DNA of 64,000 nt, from positions 16,045,317 to 16,109,316 of the forward strand of contig NC_055996.1 of NCBI RefSeq assembly GCF_018446385.1, in the 5' to 3' direction. The stretch is from Zingiber officinale (taxonomy: Eukaryota > Streptophyta > Magnoliopsida > Zingiberales > Zingiberaceae). The position numbers and the translations under genes are program-made. Positions 19,825 to 30,622 of this stretch are shown one piece after another; position 1 is the stretch's first letter, and every line of letters begins with the position of its first letter. The notes under the pieces are model-generated. The model ran no database searches and had not been told where the DNA came from. It was given only the letters and a program-made list of their open reading frames with translations.

Positions 19825-22800
19825 TCACCCAGCTCGGTACGGTTGGAGATGGTTAGCGCTCCATGGTCGTTCTAGCTGCCGTCCATCCTCATCTTCAAGG
19901 TAATATGCGCCCGATCGAAGCTTCTTGATGATCTCGAAGGGCCCGGCCCATGGAGCCTCCAGCTTGCTTACATCGCCGACCGGCCTCACCATCTTCCATA
20001 CTAGGTCGTCGACCTGGAACGCTCTGGGAACTACTCGCCTGTTGTAATTCTGCATCATTCTTTGCCGGTATGCCAATAACCGGACGGCTGCTTTGGCTCA
20101 TGCCTCGTCTATCAAGTCCAGCTCCAGCTGCCTCCGCTCAGCATTATCCGCGCCGTATTGTTGCACCCGATCGGATTCTATTCCGACCTCCACAGGAACG
20201 ACAGCCTCCCCTCTGTACACCAAGTGGAAAGGAGTGACCCCCGTTTCCTCCTTAGGGGTCGTGCGGATCGCCCATAATACGCCTGGGAGCTCGTCCACCT
20301 AGCTGCCTCGGACATGGTTGAGCCGAACTCGAAGAATCCGAAGGATCTCCCGATTAGTGACTTCGGCTTGTCCGTTGCTTTGTAGGTAGGCCACAGAGGT
20401 AAAGTGTTGTTGAATGTCGTACTCCTCACACCATTCTCAGAGATGCTGGCCGACAAACTGCCTCCCATTGTCGGACACAAGCCGACGTGGGATGTCGAAC
20501 CGACATATTATGTGCTGTCAGATGAACTTCTTGACCATCTGCTCGGTTATTTTTGCCAGTGGCTCAGCCTCGACTCATTTGGAGAAATAGTCCACCGCCA
20601 CAAGTAAAAACATCCGCTGCCCGGTTGCCATAGGGAACAATCCCACAATGTCCATGCCCAATTGGTCGAACGGGCAGGATACTGTAGACGCCTTCATTTA
20701 CTCCATTGGCCGATGGGAGAAATTGTGATATTTTTGACAGGAAAGGCAGGTGGCGACGGTCCAAACGGTATCTTCCTGGAGGGTTGGCCAAAAGTACCCG
20801 GCTAGAAGAATCTTCCTTGCCAATGAGCGACCGCCCGAATGCCCTCCGCAGGATTCTTGATGCACTTCCTGTAAAATGTACTCCGCATCTTCCGAGCTGA
20901 CACATTTTAGCAGCGGTCTGGAAAAAGCCTTTTTGTAAAGCTGATCCCCGATGAGGGTGAACCGACCAGCTCTCTTCCTCAGCAACTGAGCTTCTTCCCG
21001 ATCGGACGGCGTAGCTCCAGATCGCAAAAACTCCACTATGGTCATCCTCCAGTTGCTCAGAAACACGAGGCCCTCCATCCTGTCAATGTGAGCCAATAAG
21101 GATACCTGCTCGATCGGTTGTTGGATCACGATCGGTGAGATCGAACTCACAAGTTTAGCCAATTCATCCACCGCCCAGTTATCCGCTCGAGGAAGTTTTT
21201 GCATATTGACTTGTTCAAAGCCGGCCTTGAGCTTTTTGAAGGCCTCCGCGTACAGCTTCAGCCTTGCGTTGTTTATTTCGAAGGTTCCCGAGAGCTGCTG
21301 AGCGGCTAATTGTGAGTCTGAATAAATTAGAACTTTACCAGCTCCTACGTGCCAAGCGGCTTGCAGACCAGCTATGAGGGCCTCATACTCCGCCTCATTG
21401 TTAGTTGCGCGGTAATCCAGCCGAACAAACAGATGCATACGATCTTCTTGTGGTGAAATTAACAGAATGTCGATGTCGCTCCCCTGCCGCGTGGATGACT
21501 CGTCTACATACACCTTCCAAGTGGCTTCGGGCTCAGGATTTTATACCTTGGTGACGAAGTCCGCCAATGATTGTGCTTTAATGGTCGTCCGGGGCTAGTA
21601 TTGTATGTCGAACTCACTGAGCTCTGTTGTCCATTTGATCAATCATCCAGACGCCTCGGGATTCAGAAGTACTCTTCCCAAAGGGTTGTTCGTCATGACG
21701 ATGATTGTGTGTGCTAGAAAGTAAGGTCGGAGTCTCCGAGCGGAAAGGACCAACGCGAAGGCAAGCTTCTCAAGGCCAGTGTAGCGGGATTCAACATCCT
21801 TTAAAATGTGACTCAGAAAGTACACTGGATGTTCTTCGCCGTCCGACCGTACTAACGCCGAGCCAACAGCATGTTTGGTCAAGGATAAGTAGATGTGGAG
21901 CGGCTCACCGATAGTCGGCTTAGCTAATACAGGCAAAGAGTTTAAATAAGCCTTCAACTCTTTGAACGCCCGGTCGCATTCTTCATCCCAATGGAACTTG
22001 GTGGCTCGGCGCAGAATTTTAAAGAAAGGCAAGCTCCGATCGACCGTTTTGGAGATGAACCGCGACAAGGCCGTTATCCGACCGGTAAGGCGTTGCACTT
22101 CCCTTAAGTTTCTGGGAGGCGGCATGTCCTGTAGCGCTTTCACTTTGCCGGGATTCGCCTCTATGCCCCGCTCGGTAACAATGTACCCCAGGAAGCGACT
22201 GCTCTTTGCTCCGAACAGACACTTCTGGGGATTTAGCTTGATTCCGTATGTCCTCAGCGTCTGGAAGGTTTCATCTATATCTGCACAAAGGTTGGCCGCT
22301 CGACTTGATTTAATAAGTATGTCATCAACATATACCTCCAGGTTTCGCCCAATTTGCTGCCGAAACACCTTGTTCATGAGCCATTGGTATGTGGCACCGG
22401 CGCTCTTTAGTCCGAACGACATCACATTGTAGCAGTAGGGGTCGCCCGTCGTGATGAAGCTTACTTTCTCCTGATCTCCTCGGGCGAGTGGGACTTGGTG
22501 GTATCCTTGATAGGCATCCAGCATTTGCACCCAGCGATGGAATCCACCATTTGGTCGATTCGGGGTAGAGGATAAAAGTCCTTTGGGCACGCTTTGTTCA
22601 GATCCCGGAAGTCAATGCAGACCCTCCACTTGTTGCCTGGCTTGGAGACTAATACCACATTCGCTAGCCAGCTCAGGAATTGCACCTCCGGTATATGGTC
22701 GGCTTCTAGGAGCTTCTCGACTTCCGATCGGATGATGACGTTCTGCTCGGCACTGAAGTCACTTTTCCTCTGCTTCACGGGTCGTGCATTTGGCCGGACG

Positions 22801-23520
22801 TGGAGCTCATGCTGCATGACGCTAGGCGAGATGCCCGGTAGCTCGTGTGTCGACCATGCAAAGACGTCGTGATTGTACCGCAAGCATTTGATCAGCTCTT
22901 CCTTCTGGCCTGCTTCCAGGTTGGATGCAACGAATGTGGTGGCCTCCGGTCGGCTCATCTGGATCTGCACATCCTCTTTTCCCTCATAAACTAAAATCAG
23001 AGGCTTTTCGTTTATGGTGTTTACCTCCAGGCGCGGCGCTTTCCGAGTGAATCTCGATTCTGCTCGGATCATTTCCACATAGCATCGCCGAGCGGCCAAC
23101 TGATCTCCTCGGACTTCTCCCACCTCGTCCTCCACGGGGAACTTGACCTTTTGACAAAAGGTGGAGACGACCGCCCGGAACTCATTGAGAGCCAGTCGCC
23201 CCAGTATCACATTGTAGGCGGAGGAAGCGTCGACCACAATGAAGTTGGTGGTCCGCGTCCTCCGCAGCGGCTCCTCTCCTAGCGAGATAGCCAACCGGGT
23301 TTGTCCCACCGGCAGAACCTCATTGCCGGTAAATTCGTATAGCGGATTTGTCATGGGCAGTAGCTCGGCTCGGTCAATTTGCAGTTGATCGAAGACCTTC
23401 TTAAAAATAATATTGACTGAGCTACTTGTATCAATGAATATGCGATGAATGGTGTAATTTGCTATTACCGCTCGGATGATAAGTGTGTCGTCATGCGGTA
23501 CTTCAACTCCCTCGAGGTCT
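19825..23520 (-). pseudogene. G2 pol: protease, reverse transcriptase, RNase H, integrase
   Basis: Order on -: protease near 23,480-23,150 with FIDTSSSVNI (Ser where DTG is usual); reverse transcriptase with WRVCIDFRDLNKACPKD, LDAYQGYHQVPLA and intact YVDDILIKS (about 22,310); RNase H with MYVDESSTRQGSD, NNEAEYEALIAG and YSDSQLA (about 21,500-21,000); integrase with an HHCC zinc region (GGHSGGRSLAR..CLSCQKY), VDYFSKWVE and SDNGRQF, and a C-terminal part ending SANHLQPYRAG (about 19,830). A frameshift near 22,530 separates VDSIAG from the rest of the RT, and several stops lie in the integrase. RT spacing and key residues otherwise match the Tat lineage. Confidence 0.9.
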
Positions 23521-23538
23521 GTGGGCCCGAAGCTGATC

Positions 23539-25051
23539 TCAGGGCCCGAAGCTGATCTCAGGGCCCTGTGCTCGCTCCTGACTACAGCCTACTGCATGGA
23601 TCCTTAGCTGCCGAGCGTGTGACTTTCTGGCCCAATTTGAGTCGCCGCCCGTTGGTCCACCAGCAATGATGTTGATCTCGCCTTGAGCAGTGTTGTTCCT
23701 ATTTTCTTCCTCCCGAGCAGACGGTCTCATTCGTTCCTGTGAGACTTGGGGATTGACCCTCGGTTGATGATAATGTTGCCGCTCGGGGGACTCCTTGGCC
23801 ACCCGTCGTCCGGTACTCTGGTGTTGATGGCGTTGATCGGGCGAAGGTGATCGGCGTCGATAGCTTCTCGGCGCTGGGTGAGCAATCGAGCCGAGACTCC
23901 GACAATCACGGGTGTTGTGGGTTGCTGATTGGTGAAGCGAACAAAACATGAGAGTCCATACTTTTTCTTTTTGCTTGGGTTGGTCGACTGCCACATGTTG
24001 GACAGCGTGCGGCCTTGTTTCCTGATGAGGGCGCGTTCCCTCAGCGCGGTCCTCTTGGTGGCTGATGGTTGACCAGTGACCTCCGCTCGGCCGGTGATGA
24101 AGGCTTAGATGAGGTTTCTTTCCTCCTGGCCGCCTGAGCTTGTTCTATATTGATGTATTCATTTGCCTTCTTCAGCATGTGGTCGTAGTTGCAGGGCGGC
24201 TTTCGGATGAGTGAGCAAAAGAAATCTCCGTCGACTAAGCCCTGAGTGAAGGCGTGCATCATTGTCTCGGATGAGACTGTGGGGATATCCATGGCTGCCT
24301 GGTTGAAATGCTGGATGTAGGCTCGGAGGCTCTCTCTCTCGACCCTTGCTTCATGGAAAATAAGCTGACGCTGGCCTTCTGATAGCGTCGACTGCTGGCG
24401 AAGTGGTGGAGGAATGTCGTTCGGAAGTCTTTGAAGGTCCGAATTGACCCATCCGACAATCTTCGGAACCAACATTGGGCCAATCCGGACAGGGTGGTGA
24501 GGAAGACCCTGCATTTGACTCTGTCAGTGTATTGATGGAGAGTAGCGGCATTGTCGAACTTATTGAGATGGTCGTCCGGGTCGGTTGTACCGCTGTACTC
24601 CCCGATTGCTAGTGGGGCATAGTGCCTCGGGAGCGGGTCCTACAAGATTGCTTCAGAAAATTGGCGGTTAATCCGCTTGGGAGATGACCCGGTCTGAGGT
24701 GCCTTACCCTTTTAAACATCCCGGGCGGGGGCTTCATCAGATGACCCTTGGTTGGCTTGGGCTAGCTCGGACGAAGTTTGGAACAGGGCTCGATGGAACG
24801 GAATAGGGGAGGGTGGCGCGTCTCCTAGTGTGCCGGTCTGACCTTTATTCTGTGCCCAAGTGGAGTATTATTTCGGTCGGTCTTCTTGAGCCGCTCAGCA
24901 GCCCGATGCCGAGGTCGCCTACTGCGCCATCCGCTCGGCTAATGCTTTTTTACTGTTGCTGCTCCACTATCTTTGCTGCTCTCGCCTCGATAAGAGCATC
25001 GAGCTCCTCTTGAGAGAGCGTCACGGCGTGTGTTCGTCCAGCTCCTTCCAT
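23539..25051 (-). pseudogene. G2 gag (capsid and nucleocapsid), frameshifted
   Basis: A likely start ATG (25051-25049) opens MEGAGRTHAVTLSQEELDAL, stopped after about 33 codons. Further down, AQCWFRRLSDGSI and FLHHFASSRRYQK in one frame, then SLRAYIQHFNQAAMDIPT in another, form the conserved retrotransposon gag domain with a frameshift near 24,330. The nucleocapsid part (about 23,990-23,540) has CSLHQSATHNTRDC, a CX2HX4HX4C-like knuckle followed by an Arg/Ser/Pro-rich basic stretch. A short tandem duplication (cccgaagctgatctcagg, twice) lies at 23526-23563. Confidence 0.8.
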
Positions 25052-25075
25052 CTTCTCTGCTCAGATTCAGGTACG

Positions 25076-25094
25076 TTCCCACAAACGGCGCCAA
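25076..25094 (-). promoter_or_regulatory. G2 primer binding site
   Basis: On -, TGGCGCCGTTTGTGGGAAC lies 2 bp inside the LTR end. The TGGCGCCG core is characteristic of Tat/Athila gypsy primer sites. I do not assign the tRNA. Confidence 0.75.
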
Positions 25095-25096
25095 TT

Positions 25097-25951
25097 TGAT
25101 CTTGTCCGAGAGTTGAGTCGACGGACGCTGGGGACGTGACGCTTTATCCTATCTTCGGATGACCTCCAAGATGACGTGGACTTCCGGCGAACCTACAGCA
25201 GAGTCGAGCCAGGAAGGGGTTCCCGGCGACGACCCTCCGACGCTCAAGTCAGGCAATGAGGAGAAGAAGCGGAAGCAGAATAACGAGACTGTAGCTACAG
25301 TGAAGAATATCGCATACCTTCGTCGAAGTCTGGGGGACATTATATAGGATCCCGGGGAGGCGCGTGCACGCTTCTCGAGACATGCACGTTTCCCAAAACC
25401 TACCTCATAATGGCCGTGTCAGAAAAGTATGTCTGACGCCATACCGCAACCGTCCGAGAATATCTCTGACATGGAAACTTCCACCGTACGATTCTCTGTC
25501 CAGTCCAGCCACCAACCATGCTATCTGTCGACGGCACCTAGCTCGAGAAGGATATCATCAGCTGTCTGCCTCCTTTGTCCTCTTTTGCGCCTTTTGTCTG
25601 TTTCCGAGCCGACTGGGAGGGCCGCTCGATCGTCCCAGCGGTCGGGCGTAAAGGCTTGCCGGATCGAGCGGGAAGGCCCCTCGGGCACATACTCGGACGG
25701 GACTACGTCCTTAGTTGATCTACAGCTCAGCCGAGTGGACGGGCCGCTCAGCGCAGCAATTCCTCTATACGAGCAAATCATGAGCGTCGGAAGCCCGACC
25801 CGTGGTCGAGCTATCTTTGCGCCAACCCTAGCGCTATCCTGGCCGAGCGGCCAGGGGATCTCTCCGATCGGCAAGATCCTTGGGCTGACCCTCTTGACTT
25901 TGACTCCCATGTGTCGTTGACCACGGTCCCCTTATGCTTACCACCGGATCA
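25097..25951 (-). repeat. G2 proximal (5') LTR
   Basis: On - it starts TGATCCGGTGG (25951) and ends GACAAGATCA (25097). It contains a TATA-like tatataa (about 25340) and a U5 stretch with TTGAGCGTCGGAGGG. This normal copy defines the LTR ends used to judge the inverted copy. Confidence 0.9.
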
Positions 25952-25956
25952 ATATT

Positions 25957-26120
25957 AATAGCAGTTGATGGAAATATCGAGACAAGTATGTTTTGCAAGA
26001 AGTATTGAAAGAAGATGGGCAACATTTCATATAAAAATATCGAGACAACATGCCATATATATTTTGAAAAAATGAAAATTGTATCGGCGGTTATTAAATA
26101 ATATTCTCACGGACCTGATC
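25957..26120. other. CACTA intron after G2
   Basis: AT-rich intron remainder between the G2 target duplication and the next CACTA exon. Nothing else is recognised. Confidence 0.5.
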
Positions 26121-27388
26121 ACAAACTATATCGGACTACATTGATGTCATCTTCTGGATTTTGTGATAGAATACACTCATCACGTAGTCTCACCATATCA
26201 TCCTAGAAAAAACAAACATGTTAAAAATATTGTAAAAACTAATTATGCACAGTTAAGAACAATTCACTAAATAAGGTCATAACATACATATACAATTTTT
26301 GTCGGGTCCCCAATCCACCCTTTCTTCGAGCTATAATGAGTTTCATTAAAATAGTAATCTGATCTTTTCTTTGTGATTGATCGGTCTAAAAAAATAACGT
26401 GTTAATATTTTAATCAACAAATAATATAAGATAACTATAAAATTAACACTTACACCGTCGTAACTATACTGGATGAATGATTTAGAACCTCTGCGATGGT
26501 TATATGGGAGTTTTCCTCGATTGTTGACATTTATTGCATATCATTTCTACAACACAAATAAGACATTTGTTATAGAATGAGTTACTTGAAATGCCTCAGA
26601 TTCAAATAGAGCACACATGTAGTCCCAATCATCTCGAGTCTCACATAACTCAATCAGAATATGTTGTCGGCGCTCAACAGAAGGAAGGTGTGATAACTTC
26701 TTATAATGGTTATGCATTTTAGATCTATTGTCTCTATATCATGCACTCATCAATCGGTCGGTGTCCTTCATGACCGACGAAGAACTCTCCTGAAAACTTA
26801 TATCAAAAGTAGCCTGAAAAAATAAATTTATTTTGCACATGGTTAGTAATAAAGGAGTGGTTATAAATATATTGAATTACTTATACTTACTAATATTCGA
26901 TCGTATATCATCCTTTTATTCTCAGCGGGGATGTGCTTCCAACTCTTAGCTTGTAAGGGAGCAAACTTCTTTACCGAGAGGCCTAACTCGGTCATAAATG
27001 AAGCTACATTAGGGCCAATGGGATGTCCATCGCTCTGACAAAAAGTAACGGGCAATCTACCCCAATCACTGATCTGGCATCGCAACCAATCAGAATGTGT
27101 GCCACGTGTCTCCTTACGTAGCAGTCGGCCTGTAAATGCAATAGTGTTAACAATTAATAGATGAAATATCTAAATAAAATTTTTGTAAATTAAATACAAA
27201 ACAACTAACCACTGGAAGAACTGTCATCTACAGGTGTCTCCAAAACTGGTAAATGCTCAATCCTCTTAGGCGGCATGGTTGTCGCATATTCATCATATAT
27301 AGATCAACAAATATGCATCAACATATATAGATATCTATAAGTAATGAATTAAAAATAAAGAAAAACATATTTACCATGTTCATAAAAA

Positions 27389-27490
27389 TTAATCACCACT
27401 ATCATCTGAAAGAGATAATTGATCATCTGTGTCAGTATCAATTTCAGTATCTTCATCCTCATTGTTAAGAAAACTTTGAGCATCCCTAGC
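27389..27490 (-). pseudogene. C-terminal tail of an upstream CACTA gene (TNP2-like position)
   Basis: On -, an acidic reading ending NEDEDTEIDTDTDDQ and LSLSDDSGD then TAA runs in from the right. It is cut at 27490 by the copia LTR. It lies just upstream of the TnpA-like gene in the same orientation, where CACTA elements carry the TNP2-type transposase. Only about 33 codons remain, so the identity is inferred from position. Confidence 0.4.
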
Positions 27491-29898
27491 TGTTGGAGTG
27501 TATACTGAAAGTCTAAGCTTTGTAAACATTCATTATGAATAAAGAATCACATTTGGTCAAATTGTCTACATTTAGTTGTAGTTGTTCAATTAATTTATAC
27601 TGTAGATAACATAGTATGTTGTGCCACATGAAGAAGATGATGTTATCAGTACCTTATAAATTATAAACAGTAGCTCACGACCAAAATGGAAAGGAACAAA
27701 TCATTAGAAGGTCGTAGTGTAATTAGGTATCAGTTTATCTTGACTGTATAATTACACTAGTACACTTAGAGTGTAATGAGTAGGACCATTTGAGGTCGTT
27801 TCTTTTATACTGACTTTATAAAGAAACAAAGATCTCGGTTATTATGGAAGTGTGTGCTCTTAATCCTAATATAATAACAAGCATATATATTTGATATTTA
27901 TTTCTTTAATTTATCAATGGGTAAGATTTAGTTCGATGAATCAATAAGCTCGATAAGTTGGGAAATGGTATCACTTATAGTGTGTGTTGTTGATTATAAA
28001 AGGAAACTGTATCCTAGAGATACTAGGTTGATAATGTCCTCAAGAGGAGCTCATAAGGATTGTCATGTTAAACCCTGCATGTGGACTTAGTCCGACATGA
28101 TGATAAGGTTGAGTGGTACTACTCTTGGACTAAGATATTAATTAAATGAGTTGTCAGTAACTCACTTAATTAGTGGACATTCGATATCTTAAACACAGGG
28201 AGACTAACACACTCATAATAAGAAGGAGCCCAAAAATGTAATTTGGGATTGGTGCGGTAGTTCAATAATAGTTCTCTAGTGGAATGAATTATTATTGATA
28301 AAATTAAGTTGTGTGTTCGGGGCGAACACGGGATGCTTAATTTTATCGGGAGACCAAAACCAATTCCTCCTCTCGGTCCCTATCGTAGCCTCTTATTTAT
28401 AGAGTACTATACCCACCTATACCCACTTTCTATATCCACCTAATAGGGGCCGGCCAAGCTAGCTTGGGAACCAAGCTAGGGCCGACCTAAGCATAAATTG
28501 GTGTGGCCGGCCCTAGCTTGAACCCAAGCTAGAGGGGCCGGCCATATTAAATTAAAAAGGATTTTAATTTTAATTTTTATTATGTGGAAGATATAATTTA
28601 TTAAAGAGAATTAAAATTAAAATATCTCTCTTGTAAAAGATCTACAAAAGATTAAAGAAAGAGATTAGATCTCTTTCCTTATTTGTAGATTGGTGAGATA
28701 TTTTATTTTCTCTTTAAAAATTATTCACATGTTGTTAAATTAAAATTATAGAAATTTCTTTTTATCAACCATGAAGAGATTTTTGAAGAGAAATTTTATT
28801 TTTAAAATTTCCGGAAACAAATTAGGAAGTTTTAATTTGTTGATTAAAACTTGTCTAATTTATTTCTTTTGATGTGGCCGGCCAATATTGTTTTAATTGG
28901 AAATTTTATTTTATTTTTCTCAATTAAATCATGTCAAGGAAATTAAGGAAATTTTATTGTAATTAAATTTCCTAATTTGCCTAGGCCAAGGAATATAAAA
29001 GAAGGGGTGGGGGTGCCTTCATGAGATAGAACCTCTATTATTTCTCTCCCTCTTTTGTTCCTTGGTGTGGCCGGCCATCATCATCCTCTCCCTCTCTTCC
29101 TCTTGTGGTGGCCGAAACATCCCTATTGCTTGGAGTTTTTGTGGAGGCCGGATACTACTTGGAGAAAAAGAAGAAGAAGGAGAGAAAGCTAGCATCTCTT
29201 GGAGCTTGGTTGGTGTTTTGATCTTCTTCCTTGGTGAAGCTTCCTTATTGTTGGCCGAACCTAGCTAGGAGGAGAAGAAGGTGGTTGGTGGTTTCTCATC
29301 TCGGAAGATCGTTGCCCACACAACGTCCGAGGTTAGAAGAGGAATACGGTAGAAGATCAAGAGGTTTTTCTACAAGGTATAACTAGTAATTTTTTCTTTC
29401 CGCATCATACTAGTTATTTATGGAAATAATACCAAATACAAGAGGCTTACGTTCTAGTATTTCAAATATATTTTTCGAAGTTGTATTCTTTTGTTTTATT
29501 TTTCCTTGTGATTTGATTGTTCTTTTCGGTTAACCTAAAGTTATTTTAGGAAATTAAATATTAGATTTCTATAAAAGGTTTTGTCTAGTTGGTGGTGGTT
29601 GCTCCCATATCCAAGAAGGTCATGTGCCTCGCCACGTCAGTACTGGGAACCAATTATGGAAATTAATATTTAATGGAATTAATAACTTAAGGTGATTTGG
29701 GTCGAACATGTTAAGTTCCGCAGGAGATCCAAGTCAAAACCTAAAAGAACAAATAGATTAAGTTTTGGATCAAACGTGTTAAGTTCTGCAGGCGATCCAA
29801 AATTTAATTTAAAAGAACACATGGTAGCTAGGAAAAGGTTCAGACCTTTGTACAAAATTTTTTGTAGAACCTCTAGGCTTTCCGAGTAGCAACCAACA
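27491..29898 (+). mobile_element. Copia family B 5' LTR
   Basis: The 2408-bp LTR starts TGTTGGAGTGTATACTG and ends GCAACCAACA, followed by the tRNA-Met primer site TGGTATCAGAGC (29901-29912). A TATA-like atataaaag is at 28993-29001. The same family occurs as a solo LTR on - at 42252-44875. ORFs inside are not conserved and are not called. The left flank is ctagc (27486-27490); its partner is not found. Confidence 0.85.
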
Positions 29899-30622
29899 AT
29901 TGGTATCAGAGCTAGGATTTTGCCTCTGTGTATTTGGTATTAGTTTAATTATGCACATGTCATACATAATTTAGGCTGGTTAATAGTAGGATGTGCTAAC
30001 TTTGTGGATGCAGGATCCAACTATTATGGCTTTTAGTTATTATGTGTGATTGGACCCTTGGATATGTCAAGGGCATTTATATGTGTGTGCATGATTGTAT
30101 TAAAAATACAGCAGGAGCTGTATTTAGTTTTATTAGGATTTTATTTTTGATCTAGATATATGTACATTCCTTTTATGGAATATAGGATCAAAAATGTAAA
30201 ATTCTATTTATGTCGCGGATCAAATCTTGCAAAACGTGCAACCTTCTAAGGACCAGAGGCGCAGCGGAACTAGGAGCAAAATGGATGCGACAACTAGACC
30301 CGGTGGCGGTGGCCAAATATGGCAGCAGCTTGGGATGACAACACACGGAGGACAACTATAGATAAAAGCCATAATAGTTGAAAAATTAGATTTTCTATTT
30401 ATTGCTTTTATATTGTGTTGTGTGTGCGCGTTAGTATACATGACTAGTAGGCTAGCATAGTTAAAATTCCTCGTTTATAAATAACTAAGTGGGTGAGGGA
30501 TTTTTAAATAAATCACATGGTCTCCATTATTGGTTTGTAGGTGATGCAAACAAGCTTGCGCGTTGGCTCTGAGTGCCTTCCTCTATAACGGATAAGCTTG
30601 TTTGTGGATCACTAGAACAGAC
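29899..30622 (+). mobile_element. Copia family B leader, truncated
   Basis: Primer site at 29901-29912, then about 700 bp of untranslated leader-like sequence. gag is not reached. The sequence stops at 30622 where an unrelated gypsy LTR starts. Confidence 0.6.

Larger units (their letters stand above)
14652..25951 (-). mobile_element. Tat-lineage gypsy element G2 with inverted LTRs
   Basis: Reading on -: LTR (25951-25097), primer site, gag (25051-about 23539), pol (about 23520-19825), a tandem array of about 64 bp units (19714-18410), an antisense ORF (on +, 16019-18256), then an LTR copy (14652-15514) that is inverted relative to the first. atatt flanks the whole unit directly (14647-14651 and 25952-25956). 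Both outer ends read TGATC inward, and both are U3 starts. In a normal element the distal end would be a U5 end. The antisense extra ORF is a known trait of Tat-type elements such as Grande; the inverted LTR is not. Confidence 0.85.
12463..27276 (-). pseudogene. CACTA TnpA-like (Transposase_24 type) gene, split by nested insertions
   Basis: Reading on -, exons are near 27276-27210 (MPPKRIEHLPVLETP), 27129-26891 (SDWGRLPVT..GPNVASF..WKHIPAENK), 26813-26586, about 26550-26461 (NNRGKLPYNHRRGSKSFIQ), about 26390-26300 (HYSSKKGWIGDP), about 26200-26120 (MVRLRDECILSQ), and a last exon at 12767-12463 (LGTRSGYIRGLG, then a coiled coil with STQDELANT-type repeats and a Pro-rich end). GT-AG borders and phase fit for the first three exons. 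This domain order is that of plant Transposase_24 proteins. In-frame TGA codons in the third and fourth exons indicate decay. The intron between the last two exons is about 13.3 kb because it holds a solo LTR and G2. Confidence 0.8.
11643..27490. mobile_element. CACTA (En/Spm-type) DNA transposon, left part, with nested insertions
   Basis: It starts CACTACAAGAAAA, the typical plant CACTA terminus, followed by a dense subterminal repeat zone to about 12,235. A TnpA-like gene on - (27276 to 12463) and the tail of a further gene (27490-27389) follow. The transposon is interrupted by a solo LTR (13347-14259) and Tat element G2 (14652-25951), and cut at 27490 by a copia element. I found no matching inverted end (CTTGTAGTG in suitable context), so the right part is missing. 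Confidence 0.85.
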
